Position numbers and translations under genes: made by a program. This document shows, piece by piece, positions 51,201-64,000 of a stretch of 64,000 bases of DNA. The stretch lies in contig JAVTVJ010000574.1 of assembly GCA_034509425.1 (NCBI GenBank), forward strand, positions 620,001 through 684,000. The letters run 5' to 3'. Position 1 is the first letter of the stretch; every line of letters starts with the position of its first letter. Below the pieces are notes generated by a model. The model saw only the letters and a program-made list of their open reading frames with translations, was not told where the DNA came from and made no database searches. This DNA comes from Eopsaltria australis (lineage: Eukaryota; Chordata; Aves; Passeriformes; Petroicidae).

Positions 51201-54200
51201 CTTTTTTTTCCTCATACACTCATTAAAGCATTTTAAAGTATAACTGTTGAAGTTGCACGTCAAAGTGATCTACTGGTATTGTTGAAAGGGCATCTCCATG
51301 CAATTGCATTGAATCAGCTCCTGACAGGCCCCAGGAGCTGGCCCTGCCCTCCCACCAGGGATGGGCTCACATTTGGGTCTGGCTCTGAGCTCTCAGCATC
51401 CCTGTCTCCCTTCTCTCTCAGTCTGGCTCTTGCCAGCTGGGTTGTGCAGACCCCAGTGCTCATCAGGGACCACAAACCAACCAAAGCAAAGCTGTGCAAA
51501 GCAGCCAGGGCAGGAGAAAGCCTTTCTGCTTGCCTTGGCCAGCAGTAAATGGTGAGTACTCAGGTATGTTATGCATCAAACCCCAGCAGGCTGCTGAAAC
51601 CCCAAACTGTGACAGAACACAAAATCCTCAGGTGAAGGCAGAAATCACTGCACATGTGACAGAATGAGAGGCCCTTCCTTATAGGCATTAAAAAATTAAG
51701 TTTCTGAGACAGTACATTGGCAGCAGCCATTTACTTCATCTGTACATTTGGGAGCACATTGAGGAGTAGCTTTTCAATCTGAAGGATCAAATCTGACACA
51801 ATTCATCAGACAATAACAGTGAAATCAAAAAGACAGTAACTGGAAAATGTAATCCTCCCCTGAAATTCTCCTCAGCTCACCATCTGCTTCCATTCTATTA
51901 CATCCCACTGGGGACTCACTGTCTTGCAACATCTCCTCTGGGTGGAATTGCCACAGATGCAGCAGGCAGGGCTGAGAGCTCTGCTGCAGGAGCCCAGCCA
52001 GGCTTTGGGGGACACAGAAGGCAGCCTCCACCTTCCCCAGGCAAAGGGAGACAAGTGCATCACACGAGGAGCAGGGAACCCAAACCCATCTCATCACACC
52101 AAAGCAAAGCTGGTGCTCACAGAAAGCAGCCAGGTTTTCCTGGAGTGAAGGCAGCAGGGTTGAGGCACCACGATGGAAAATTTACAAGCGTTTAACTGCA
52201 GAGGTTATTTCCTGAGAATGCCCTCAAACACAGGCACTGCCTGCAGTTGTCAGAACTATTTTGCTGACACAGAAATGCATTGTTGGTGCCTGAGACATGT
52301 ATGGAACCACTGTGACAGGAATTTCTTTGAAGGAAAGTGCTCTGAGCCATCTGGGAAGAATAGCAGCCAAGCAGTGCCGACTGAGATGCTATTTTCAGTC
52401 TTCCAAAACTCCACTAGGCTAAAACGGTGGAAATTCTGTTTGAAAAGATGTATAATCCCTACAGCATCGAGAGAACAGGGAATGCTGAGATCTGTCAATT
52501 ATCCACTAGAGTTTAGGACATTGCTAGCAATCCAAATGCATTATCAAAGGTTATTCTTTATATATTAACTTACCCCTACCTATAGTTATTGCTGTGTGAT
52601 GAATGCCATACACCTCACAGCCCTCAGAGCTTGGGGGAAAAAGAACCTGTGTTTTCCTGTTAATTTGTTCTTGATTCTCTACAATTCAAAGTGCATGTTC
52701 TTTGAACAGGACGTGTAAGTGACCATTTCTGCTCCAAAGAAAGTCTCAGCAGAGAAAAGGAACAGAGATGAATCTGTTTAACTTATTCATCTGAGTTTCA
52801 ACTGCAGCTGAGTTCAGTGTGGCAGAAAGAGAATCCTGAATACCCAAACCATCTCAGTGCACTTGAATCGAGTTCAGCTGTGAGCAGGAAATCTGAATCA
52901 TGCCCAGGTGAAGAACAGAAAGTTTTATAAATAAAGATTCTTCTTATTTCAGGTACTCAGTGTTTAGTCCAACAATTATCAGACAAGGTGTTGTACCCAG
53001 AAAGAGCAGAAGAGTTGGCCTGCTGTGGGTGAGCTCCTCTGCCCTAAAACACATTTTTTCCAGAATTTATCCCCTCTTAGCTCCAGCCCAGCCATGCACA
53101 CAGGTGTGGCCTCTCCTTTCCCCACCCCAGCAGCCCCAGGGGTGAGGTCACATTGTTAAAGTCAGATCTGTGTGGAACAATTTCTCCCATTAACCACAAT
53201 TCTTTGTGAAATGACAATTCCTGCCAGAGTTGTGATAATGCTGATAAAGTTGTGATAGAGATTTATTCAGCACTGAATAAAAGCTGCCTGCAATGGCCCT
53301 TCCTTGAAACGGGAGCACCACACATTGAGAATGATCTGTAATGACCCTGCCCACCACATTGGCTCCAAATCCTCCAATTTTAAGACAATGATATATTTTA
53401 GATTCTATAAGGAGAACCATTACTTCATACCTTGCCAACAGCAAATTAAAAAAAAAAAGTTTCCAGCAATCATATATTATATACTACAGAGGAGTCTTCA
53501 AGGAATTAACAAAATAGGAATTTACCTAAAATTTCCCAATTTTTTTCCTGGTCAAGTTTTTTTTTTATTAGTACTAAGGTGAACTCTCATGATCACTTCA
53601 AAATGCATTAATAAATTTCAGGCCAGGCAAGGGAAAGCAATTCATGTTACTATTCATATTTTAAGATATATTATGTGTTAAAATTCATTTGGTCTTTTAC
53701 TGAAATGCCAGAACACCCAAATGCTGAAATGCTTGCACCTCATTTTTCCAAAAGGTCATGTTGATTTTTCATGATGAAAAGTTCATACCTTCCCACTTAG
53801 CAAAAATGGGAAATACAACAAAACAAAATATGTTTAATGAGAAACTTCTGATGTACTGAATTCATGTTGTCTCAGCCTGGGTAAACTAAAGCAGAAAACA
53901 AACAGATCTTTATAGCAGCTGGTAAGGATCTAAACATGCACAAAAACCAGGAAACTCCTGAAACCTTTACAAATCCATTTGAAAACCCCTCCATCAGATT
54001 CATTTCAGTTTCTTGAAGTCTGGAAGCCTCCAGGGATTTTGGACCCATTAAAAGCCTGTGACAATGCATCAGTTTAGACAGATTTGGAATGAACATAGAT
54101 TCTTTTTTTTTTCATTATTTATTCAGCTCTAAGGTCTCTCTTTAATTTCTTATTGAGTGATGAACATACATCTATTGAGCCTTTCAGTGTCTGATAGGAT

Positions 54201-57200
54201 ATTACCTTTCTTATTTTGCATTGCAAATGCAATAAAGCATTAGGAATGTTCTAAATAGGCTGTTCTAAATACAAGAATGTTTGGTTTATCTGTTATTTTT
54301 CTGACAATTTTTTTTAGTGAAATTATTATTCTGCTTGTGCTATGCAAAGCATGATTATATTAAATTAATTGGAAAATTATGTTTCACATTTGCACATTTT
54401 CAGTATTTTATTTTCTTCATAAATTTTTGAAAACTGGTGCTTTGGGAAACCATTTAAGCACTGGAATACCTCACGAACAGCAGCTCTCCCCATTCTCATC
54501 CAGGAGCAGTCCTTTCAGGAGGACCATTACCAGAATGACTCGCCTTGGTTTTAGAAAATCCATTTTAACCTAAGAACAAACTCACTGCTTGGAATTTCAA
54601 AACATCCTGGCACATCGGGGTTTTTATGTATTTCAAATTCCAATATGCTGTGGTTTCCCCCTCTCTCCTCCCACTGCTGCTGTGCTGTAAATCAATGAAA
54701 TGTTTGTCTCTCAGCACTACCCCTTCAAACAGGTTTGATCCAGGCAATGGCCACTATCCTGAGAATGCTTCTTGTCTCCAGGGCCAGGAATGGGGGGAAA
54801 TCTGGGAAGTGGAATATCTGGAATGTCAAATATTGTCATCAGTGGGAGCATCCCCAGAAAGGATCCCAGGTCTGTGGCAGCACAAACCCTTGTGCCTCAC
54901 GGTGTGAATGCACTGGAAACTCCAGCCCCTGAGGACCTGGATCCATCGTGGCTCTGCAGGCTCTCAGGGGCTTGGAATGCAATTGTTTATAACCCTGCTT
55001 CATGATCATTCCAGCAGCAGAGTCCTGGGAGCACCTCATTAGCTGGTGTAAATTGCTGTGTTAATGAGCCCCACCTCTCCTGAGCAGGACTGCCACATCA
55101 GACTCCCACCCACCTGGATTTTGGGAGTCCCTGTGACATTCTCTGTGCCATTAAAGGTGACAACACCACTGAAGGCATTGGATTGTTCTGGAATATGATG
55201 CTGTTCTGCAGCCCCGTTGCTCAGGTGTGGCACCACACAGATCCCCTGCTGTGGTGGCCAATAACTGGCTTTTCATGAGCTGTTCATGCCACCAGAAGGG
55301 TTCCTGGAGATCTGAGGGCTCCAGAGCTGCCCCAATATTCAGTCAGTGGCAGGTCACCTGCTCCAGATCAGTGCATGTATCCACACCCATTGTCCCAGGC
55401 CTTGATCTTACAAAAGATCCTTTTACAGCTCCTTTCCCACTTGCAATAATAAAAAACAAAGCCCATCATCTTCACTCATTTTCCCCCTGTAATTCACCTT
55501 GGCTGCAATGCCCTTCCCAGTTAATAAAACTGAGACTGGAGATGTGTTATGACTCCAGCCACATCATCTTATTGTCATCTCTTATCTTAGATTTAGATCA
55601 TGAGCTTTATGAGGCAACGTCTGTGTTTTTGGGCTGATTTTCTATAGTGGCTGGTGCACAGGCTTAATTCAAAACTGTGGCTCCTAGGAATTGTCACCAG
55701 TGATAAAAACAACTGTATTAATGAGCATGCATTATCAATAATATCATTAGTGTTATTCTCTGATAAATGTCATCGTTTCAAAATCAATGTCAGGCAATTA
55801 TTTTAAAATACACACTGGATGGATTATTTTCTAATAACCCTACAAATGTGTGTCTGGGTCAAACAAAGAGACAAATTCAGCTCCAGCTAAGCATGAAATA
55901 CTCTGTAATGTTTTCATTATGAGGTTACATATGAGGCTGTTCATTAGACAGACTAAATAAGTAGACGATAAATAAAAATTGAAAGAGAGAAATGTTCAGG
56001 GCATGGGGATAAACTCAGCAGAGCTTCTAGTTTTTCTCTGATAATCAGATTTTGAAGCTGTCCTGGATTCCTGCCACAAGACCTCTGCTGCCTTTTGCCA
56101 GCTGGGCCAGGCCAAACAGCTGGAGCTGCCCAAGCTCTGCCCAGGTCAGTGGGAGCTCCTGCCTCCTGTCCTCCCTGGCTTTGGGGTCAGGGTCTTCCCC
56201 ACCAAACCCAGCTTTGGTTCGTGGCTTTAATGAAAAACACTTCATGGTTAATAAATTATTATTGCTCTCTCTTGGATTACTGGTTTAAGTGCAATTAATT
56301 GGCGACTAATGACAGGAAAGCTGGTATAAAAACCTTCTCTCTTTGTGCTGTCTGCACTCTCTCCCATGGAAGCAAGCTGGGCTTGCCACCTATTTCTTCC
56401 AGCTAAGTAATGATCATTTCAAAAGAGCATTTCCAGTGTTTCTGGGCTATATATAGAGATACACGTGGAGCTGTGCATTAGGCACCATCAGAGCGCTTCT
56501 TCCTTCCCTTATCATTTTTACCACGAAAGAAAAAGATGAGGATAATATATACAGAGCATTTAAGAGTATTTGTTTTCCCTGAATGCACTCATTTTGGTGA
56601 TATTCATCATCATTAGGCACAAGGTTTGCTTCCATTCCTTTTTATTTTGGTGAAGAAAGCTTTCTCCCCAGCAGTATTTGCACTTGTACAGATTTGGATC
56701 CTCCCACTGGTGAAAGCTGTACGTACTCGCTGGATTCAAAGAGTGAATTGAAATTACAGAAATATGTACATAAATATTCATCTCTTTAGGCTGTGTTCAC
56801 CTCCTTTCCCCTCGAAAAAGGCTGAGTGCTGTAGTCAGTGGATTAAGGCACGCTGAGCAAGGATGAGGAGGAATCAGGTATCAACTTCTCAGTCACTGAA
56901 GCCATTGCAGTGACCTTGTCTTTCACAGAGAGGGACTGGGGACACGTTAATGCTTCAATCAGCTGCTTCTTTGTACCATCCCAGGGACAGGATGTCTCCT
57001 TGTGTAAGGGATGTGCTTGCCTGTGCATTGCTCTGGTGACGATGGCATTTTGCTTTCTCTGCTTTCATAGGAATTAGGAGCATAGGGAAGTGTCCCTCCT
57101 AGAAACTAAACTCTCTAACAACTTGGGATTTGCTGGTTGGTTTTTTAAAAGGTGCAAAACAAGTGAAACCAAATATTCCTTTTTCTTTAACTGCCAACTA

Positions 57201-57224
57201 TTATTTCTGTACCATGAGGAATAA

Positions 57225-57396
57225 GAAATGCTACAGAGACCATTCTCTCTTTGCTCCACCAGAAACAGACACCTGCAGACTACTCAAAATAAGTAGGAGA
57301 GAAAATTAAAGAAATATTACAGAGACCATTCTCTCATTGCTCCACCAGAAACAGCCACCTGTAGACTACTCAGAATAAGTAGAATGTAAAATTATT
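57225..57396. repeat. 86-bp head-to-tail tandem duplication (two copies)
   Basis: Copy A (57225-57310) and copy B (57311-57396) align without gaps at an offset of exactly 86. Both contain ACAGAGACCATTCTCTC and GCTCCACCAGAAACAG. They differ at roughly ten positions by eye, so the duplication is old enough to have diverged by about a tenth. Confidence 0.93.
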
Positions 57397-57771
57397 TTCA
57401 TGTTTCAACATATAAAGAATTTGGGGTTAAAGTTACATTTATCAACCATGACAGTGTCTTTAGAGGTCATTCTTACTATTCAGTGACAGCACTCTGAATC
57501 TGGAAGTTATCAGTGTAAGGAAATGCCCATTTTTACCCAGCTCTGCAGTGAGAACTCTGTAAGGTGGGCAGACGGGGTGAAGTGCAAATGTAGGGCAGCC
57601 TCAAGCATCCTGTGTGACAAAGGACACACTCATGTCCTGTTTGTGCAGGAAGAGGGATGGGCTTCCCTTGCCCTTCCTTTGTGGCACTCAATCCATTTGT
57701 TACAGCTGTAGATTGTATTTCAGATCCACACCTGCACCTGGGCATTAAAGCTGCCTTCATGAAATACCCAC

Positions 57772-57890
57772 CTCCAACCAGAAATGACAGTGTAGTGACT
57801 ACTGCAGTGTTCTTGGATGGTTCTCTTTGAAAGTTGCTTTATATTGGCATAAAATATATCCATGACCTCTGAAAATTTCCTGAACACTGA
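57772..57890 (-). CDS. Candidate internal coding exon, unidentified protein
   Basis: A 119-bp minus-strand segment. The acceptor is TTTTCATTTTCAAG| and the donor GGAG|GTGGGT. The open frame begins SVFRKFSEVMDIFYANIK and ends HYTVISGW, in phase 0 at the start and phase 2 at the end. Composition is protein-like, but I recognise no family. Taken with 36.8 and 33.1 kb it would make a leftward gene over the right half of the window; that link is inference. Confidence 0.25.
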
Positions 57891-59230
57891 CTTGAAAATG
57901 AAAATTCCCATTATAAAAAAAATCCCATCTGTTTCTTCTGGAAGTACCTGATGCACAGTGAGATTAAATGACTTCACCAAAGAAAGACAAGAGTCAGGTC
58001 ACTCCCTTTAGACCCTTAATATGTCAGATACACATCTCATTTTGTGTCATCCCCTACAATGGTTCACAAGGACACATGACAATGCAATTTAAGGAATGTG
58101 ATTGAAAGATTTTGTGGAGTAAGGAACCTCAACATGTTTTTAAAATACAGGAGAGTTAGAGGCCTAACACATACCTTGATCTGGATTTCCCCTACAGCAA
58201 TTGAACAATTAGAGGGCAAAAAAATTAACATTAACAGCCATTCACTGTCACTGTAGCCTGGAAATTAAAATGCCTTTGAAAATAAAGACAGCCCAGGTGA
58301 TCTGTGTGTGCTGTGCTTCCAATTTTGGTAGCAGGATACCTATCATTATCCAGCAACATTGGAAAAAGACTTTTTCTCCCAGTGGCTCTATCAGATTACA
58401 CCCCTTTATCACTTCCTCTCTTCACTTAGTGATGACTGGGTTTGGGCAAACGTCTGCAATAAAACAGCTCCTCTTTACAGAGCAAAACAAACAACACATG
58501 GTAGATTTAATACAACCAATCATCTCCCCCTCCAAACGACTTTCATTGCATTTGCTCCTGATAGTAAGTGACAGCTGTGTTTAACGAGCTGGAAGAACAG
58601 GTCAATAAAATAAATATATATAAATATCTATGTATGCATGGTGCTTAAGTGTCTGTTCCATATATGCAGACATGAAGGCAGCTCATGGTGTTTTATCCTC
58701 CTGCACGACTTTATCATAATGACAGAGCACCACAGGTTCCATCAAACAAGATTAAAGACTATTTCCTCCCACAGTCCTGCCAGTAATTCCTGAGTATTTA
58801 AAATGCATTTTTCAGATCTATAGGTTGGTACAGGTGATCAGAGACCACACCAAGGATGTCTTTGCCTGGCTCTGTGGAGTTGTTCCAATACTCTTTTCCT
58901 GCTACTTCCCAAGGAGAGTTCTCTCTTGGAATCAGCTGCTCTCCACATTTTACTAATGCAAATAAACATTTCAAAATTAAAAAACTGCTGGGGTGAGAAG
59001 CTGCTAAACCCAAACAGTTTTGAGAGCTGTTCCTAGGGAACACTGTAGCATTTTCCTGCTGTGGAAAACCCAAGGCACTCCTACACAGTCACAGTTGGTG
59101 GCAGAACCCACCACCAAGGGTTTGCCTGACACTACCCAGCACCTCCAAGACCCAGCCTCCTCGCTGGATGTTTATTCTCAGATCTTCTCTTAGCCCCAGA
59201 AACTGAGGCTTTCCTAAATCAATGTACTGT

Positions 59231-59263
59231 AAGAAAAAAATTAAAAAAAAAAAAAAGAAAAAA
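59231..59263. repeat. A-rich tract
   Basis: Thirty-three bases nearly all A. It may be the tail of a degraded retroposed sequence, but I see no recognisable body on either side. Confidence 0.85.
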
Positions 59264-60512
59264 GGTCAATAAAGGCACAAGGTTATCATTTCAGTGCTTA
59301 AAGAGCATTTGAACATCATTAGCCCAATCAAGGGTATTCTCCAATCTGAGAGAATGTGAAATGCTCTCAACCAAGAATCCAGGGCAGAGCACAGCTCAGA
59401 CCAACAGCTCAGAGTTTCCAATTGCACTCTCAGAAAGAATCCTGGCAATAAAGTGCCTAAATTACTACAGCAGGATAATGATCCTGAAAGCAGTGTGGAG
59501 GCATCTGGGATTGTGACTTGAAAGAATCAAACTTCTTGGCTCTGTTCTTTCATGTTCACACACAGGCCTGAAAAAGCTGAGTCGATCCTTTCAAAAGTGA
59601 AGTTAATGAATTAAAGTGTAACAGTGAAGAATTTATTAAGCATTAAGGAAAGGATCAGAGCAAATGATCCAAATGCTGTCTCTGTGAGAGGAAAGGGAAT
59701 ATCTAATTAGCTGTGGCTTTGCACCCTAACACAGAACCAACCAGCACACCCTGGCTGTGCTTTCAGATCAAAACCATGCCTGAAACGTCCGTAAGAAAAT
59801 AAAATTTGTCACATGCTGAATGAAATGACTGAGTCCTCAAAGCCTGGTGGTCTGGCACCTAACAGAGACCACCATTAGATTGCAGAAGAAGAGGAGAATC
59901 TTGGCACCACAATAAGTGCAGCATAATACTCCAGGTGAAGAATATGCAGGTTTTGAATGTCTGCATTGGATGAGTATTCCCAAAAATCTCAGAAGGTGCA
60001 GGCAGCACATCAGCAGTCACCTACTCCAGCCCTCAACATTATTAGAGAAATTCAATTAATCATTATTTTATTATATATGGAGTCAATTCTACCAGAATTG
60101 GGGGTTCACCCAAAGTTTGGACACTTGGATACAAGAGGAAAAGGCAGGGAAATGGCCTCCCTTACAATCCCAGGGAGCAGTGAGATGCACACAACACTAC
60201 AATTCTGTTCTCCTCCCTTCCAGCTCTGCCTCAGACTTACAACAAGAAATTGAAAATTTTTATTAACCCATTTCTGGAAGAGAGCAAATCTCCCAGAGAT
60301 GGTTGTAAATTTAATTGTTTGTGAAGAGCATCAGGGCTTGGATGCAGCAGTTTAGAGGGAAGCAAACAGCTTTCAATTTACCTTGCAGCCTATTATGATC
60401 CCAGGCTGCTGAGACAGAAACTCCTGCACTCCAGCATCTCTGTGGAATCCCTGTGGCAAGAGAGAGTCGTGTTTATTTATGCAGCACCTTAATGGTGAGC
60501 AGTGGGGGTTGT

Positions 60513-60536
60513 GGGAGGGAGGGAGGGAGGGAGGGG
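60513..60536 (+). repeat. (GGGA)5 tract with G-quadruplex potential
   Basis: Six runs of three or more G separated by single A bases. Four such runs already satisfy the usual G-quadruplex pattern, on the plus strand. No CpG island or exon lies close by. Confidence 0.9.
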
Positions 60537-62935
60537 AAATCCCCCCTGTCACCCCTGAGCTCCTGAGCCCTGAGCTCGTGTCCCCAAACCTCCAGACATT
60601 ATCTGACACCCTCAATATTGGTTAAGCACAGGACATTAATAAAGGGGCAAACACAGCCCAAAGAGCAAAACTATTTTAGGTTAATTCCACTTCTGTTGTC
60701 TAAACTCGCCAGGTTAAAGACAGCCCAAACAACCCTCTTGAATGCTGAACAGTGTCCAGTGAGGTTTGAACAGAAATTGAGCAGATTCCCATCACTCTCA
60801 GAGAAACAGTGGGGAGCTGAGCAATCTGCAAAGCCAGTTTCTTACCTAGGACAATGAACTGATTTCTCTGTCTTTGAAATCTCTTCAGGTGGACTCCAGA
60901 CAGTTCATCCAGATGCACTAGGATTGTGTGTGTGTGTTATGTTTGCATGCAGAATTTGAGTCTTGAGCTCAGAATTGCTTTGAAGCTGCCACAAGGACTC
61001 TGTAATCTTAACAGATTTTCTTTTTCTAAATTTCATGTCCCTGACTGTCCCTGACTGTGAAAGTCAGTCAGTTCAGTTCTATTGTCAATGCACATTTTCA
61101 AACTTCACTTAGAGCGAGATGAGAAAGTCACATGCTGGTGGCATTTGTTGTTTCACTTATCACAGCTGTAGCAACTGTGTGTCTCTTAATTTGTTCTACA
61201 GTATTTGAAAAGACTCAGTGCTGAATAATTATGATTTTAACTTAAATCTCAGCAAAATTCAGACCAGGGACTCTCTATTCTTCATGCCATTTAGCACCTA
61301 CACAGAATTCTCAAGTATATATTGAGCCTCTTCTCCAGTAGCAATGCAATTTAATCACAATTATGGCTCTGGTTTCTGGCTCTGACCAAGGCACTTGGAT
61401 GCTGTTTAAAGTTCTTCTACCAAGAGCTGTGTGGGAGCCAGGGCCTCCTTGGTGTCCTTCATGGGCATAAAATCTACTCCATTTCATACTCTTTTTCAGA
61501 ATTTGGTGCATCCTGTGGAACCAATTTATTATAGAAGGCTGCTGATTTTGGGAAGACAACAGAACTGCCAGACAGTAAGCATTTTTAACTATCTAATATT
61601 TTTTGACAATCAGTTAGCAATTCTTAGTAAATTGCAAAAGTGAGATTTATCATGCTAAAGGATGAAATAAAAGTATTTGATACAGAATCTTGAACTACCA
61701 AGTAAAGTTAACTAGCCAGTTGTCATGAAATAGCAGGGAGGATTATGATGCTAAAGAGCAGCTAAAGTCCTGTTCAGGCCTTATTAATGCAAGGAACTTT
61801 CTCAATAACATTCTGAATTGCAGGCTCAAGCCTGGATAGCTCAGTCAATATTCTTAAACCTGAATTTCTTCATCATTCACAAAGCTTTGAAAATCAGAAG
61901 TGGGCAAACCCCACAGTTTTCCAGGGGATATGGACATATAAATCAGAGGTTGCTGTATTATTCAGCCAGGCAATGTTTCCCCTGAAAGGAATGATAAAGT
62001 TTGCTTTGCCCTTGTATTTTAAAACAAAGAGAGCAACAGCTAAAAATTAAAATCTCATCTATTGCAGTATCCTAGAAAGTATTTAAATTAATCCACATAC
62101 CAACAAAACACTGTGATTTCAGAGTAGAATTTCCTAACATATCCACTTTATTCAATGTAGAGAAAGTAAAAATATTACATTGTAGCCCTGGTTTGCCAAT
62201 GCACCTCAGTTTTGCACACATGAACTTTGAACACTTGTGTAGCCAGAGGTGTGCACTTGAACAGAGATTTAACTGCTTTACTCAGTGACTTGTAATGCAT
62301 GACTATCACAGCCAGAATAAAATCTGCCTGATTAACAAAACTCTGGAGGGAATCTCAAAATTAGTCTCTTAATGACTCTTATAATTTTAAAAATGAGATT
62401 AAAAAGTTAAAGAAATTATAAAAAATGAGCCACCTTACAATGTGTTCTTTTATCGGGTCTTTGATTAAATGAAATCTGAGAAGGGATGACCCGTGAATAA
62501 TTGTCAGTTCATTTTAAAACCCCTACTCTTTCCATCTTGCTATTCAGTCTCACCCAACTTCTAAAGTGTTTAATTAAAAAAAATGATTGGACCAAATCTT
62601 TAAAATTATTCTGTAGACCTTGAATGCTGAAGTTACCAGGCTACTTTATTCCATTAGCAAAAGAGTAGAAAAAAAATCACTCAAACATTTATATTTTTTT
62701 TTCAAGTAAAGCCCTCTCTGCTGGGGATCAGCACTATCCTCTGATGGAGACAGCTGCAGTTCAGTTTGGCACTGAGCAAATTCTGATTGCCACGAACACA
62801 TTTGCTGTATCAAAACATTTGATGATTTAGTTTTACCCATTTCTCTACTCTGACAGAGTGAAGAGAGCTGGTTTCATCACTGCTCCGTGTGTGACAAGGT
62901 GGTGACAAGGCAGGGTTTGGTTGGGCTCGGGTTTA

Positions 62936-62986
62936 AAGGTGCTCTCCAACCTAAATGACTCTGTGAACGCTGTGATCAGGAACTGT
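62936..62986 (+). mobile_element. CR1 LINE, 3' tip
   Basis: GGTTTAAAGGTGCTCTCCAA followed by CCTAAATGACTCTGTGAA matches the last part of the CR1 3' UTR and its terminal octamers, in plus orientation. Only about 50 bp remain. Confidence 0.75.
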
Positions 62987-64000
62987 GATCAGGCAAAAAC
63001 CATCTCAGACTACACTCAGTGTCCACTGACAGCAAGGAAAAGGGTTTCCCACGTTTTGTCTGCCTGAGCATTCCTGTCCTTGCTCAGCCCAGTGGCATCA
63101 GGCACAAGGCTCAGAGTTCATTTCTCACTAACATTTCTGACTGACCCAGCTCTGTCAGTGTCCTTCTGCAACACAGACACAAAGAAAGAATTCTAGCTGA
63201 GGGAGATGGTGTTGGCTACTCTGATATCACATTGATAATTATCTCTAATTATTATTATTTCCCATTTTAGGGAATTGGGACTTAAAAGTTGACTTAGGAG
63301 CTCTGGTATTTGGTGACTATAGAGAATGAGAAATGCCAAGGACAACTGAAGTTTTAGATCATACTGTGTAAAAATACTTGGGCATGTCCTTAAGTTCATG
63401 GATTGTCCATTAAAATCAACTGCTTTTATAAAATCCCTTAAAAACCCCAACATGTGCAATCTTCCCCCAGTTCAAGGATGGCCAGTTCTAATCAATGTCA
63501 CTGGAGAGCCCAAGCTGTGTTGTTTATTTAAATATTCCATCTAGTTCACTTTCAGATAACAGTACATGATGTTTTGCCTATTTTCTTTGTTTACCACTTC
63601 TCTCTCTGATTCAGGGTTTTAAAACCAGTAAAACTGAATATATTAACTACACTGAAGAATCTCTTTTGTTGTCTCTCCCTCTCTCCCCACTCTGTGAGAA
63701 TGTTAATTCTGCTGCCAGGTCAGCTCTGGCAATCTGATGCCAGCTCCCCAACCTCTCTCTATCTCCTGATAATAATTTTTTAAACAATAAAGATAAAACC
63801 AATCGTAACACGTTTTTGTAAGAGCCCAGAAAAAAAAAAATCCATATTTAAATTGCTGCACTGACTTGAAAGTTCAAGGAAGCAGAAAGAAAATGATTAT
63901 GCTCCTTTATTTTCAGATTTTGATATCCTGGCAGGCACACTCTGACACTGCAAACATGCTCTGCCTTATAATGCTACACTTAGTGATGAAATTTAAGGAC

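Larger units (their letters stand above)
48236..64000. other. Mostly non-coding stretch
   Basis: It contains an enhancer-like block at 55690-55990, the 86-bp tandem pair, the candidate exon at 57772, the (GGGA)5 tract and the CR1 tip at 62936. Many minus-strand and plus-strand open frames of 60-130 codons are present, all without recognisable domains. Confidence 0.5.

Noticed and set aside
51481..52134. Two stretches sharing CCAAAGCAAAGCTG and AAAGCAGCCAGG
   Set aside because: The blocks are short, with different spacing and unrelated sequence between and around them; probably coincidence.

Overview
This window looks like bird nuclear DNA, mostly non-coding, with one strong CpG-island promoter. 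The avian call rests on at least four, and probably five, pieces of CR1 retrotransposon. These carry the typical 3' end: a stretch that reads GGTTTGGGTTGGAAGGGACC on one strand, next to degenerate octamers of the ATTCTRTG type. The rest is A+T-rich and CpG-poor, with short microsatellites and no bacterial-style gene packing. I did not recognise any complete gene.

Layout. Positions 1-10.6 kb are non-coding, with a CR1 3' end near 5.7 kb. Positions 10.69-11.87 kb are a dense CpG island. On the minus strand it contains a consensus splice donor (exon end 10993). Strand asymmetry flips near 11.25-11.40 kb, as expected for a divergent promoter. I therefore infer a leftward gene whose first exon, probably untranslated, lies here and whose first intron would be the left 11 kb of the window. 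The long open frames in the island are by-products of its lack of A+T-rich stop codons. From 12 to 64 kb there are CR1 pieces (18.4, 23.9, 33.9 and 62.9 kb), a (AT)14 palindrome, a (GAT)n array, a (ATCC)16 array, an 86-bp tandem duplication, an 85-bp pair of dispersed copies 6.6 kb apart, and several stretches that look like conserved developmental enhancers.

Some short open segments have good splice sites at both ends and protein-like composition. The best are minus-strand 33135-33299, 36764-36953 and 57772-57890, and plus-strand 23408-23496. I give them as low-confidence candidate exons. A window of this size holds hundreds of open stretches of similar length by chance, none matched a family I know, and candidates on both strands cannot all be real. 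If the minus-strand set is real, a leftward gene covers the right half and the CpG island is either an internal promoter or the start of the next gene.

Regulatory leads are a perfect palindromic CRE at 16117 and an RE1/NRSF-like core at 23625. No rRNA, tRNA, CRISPR array or complete virus-like element was found.
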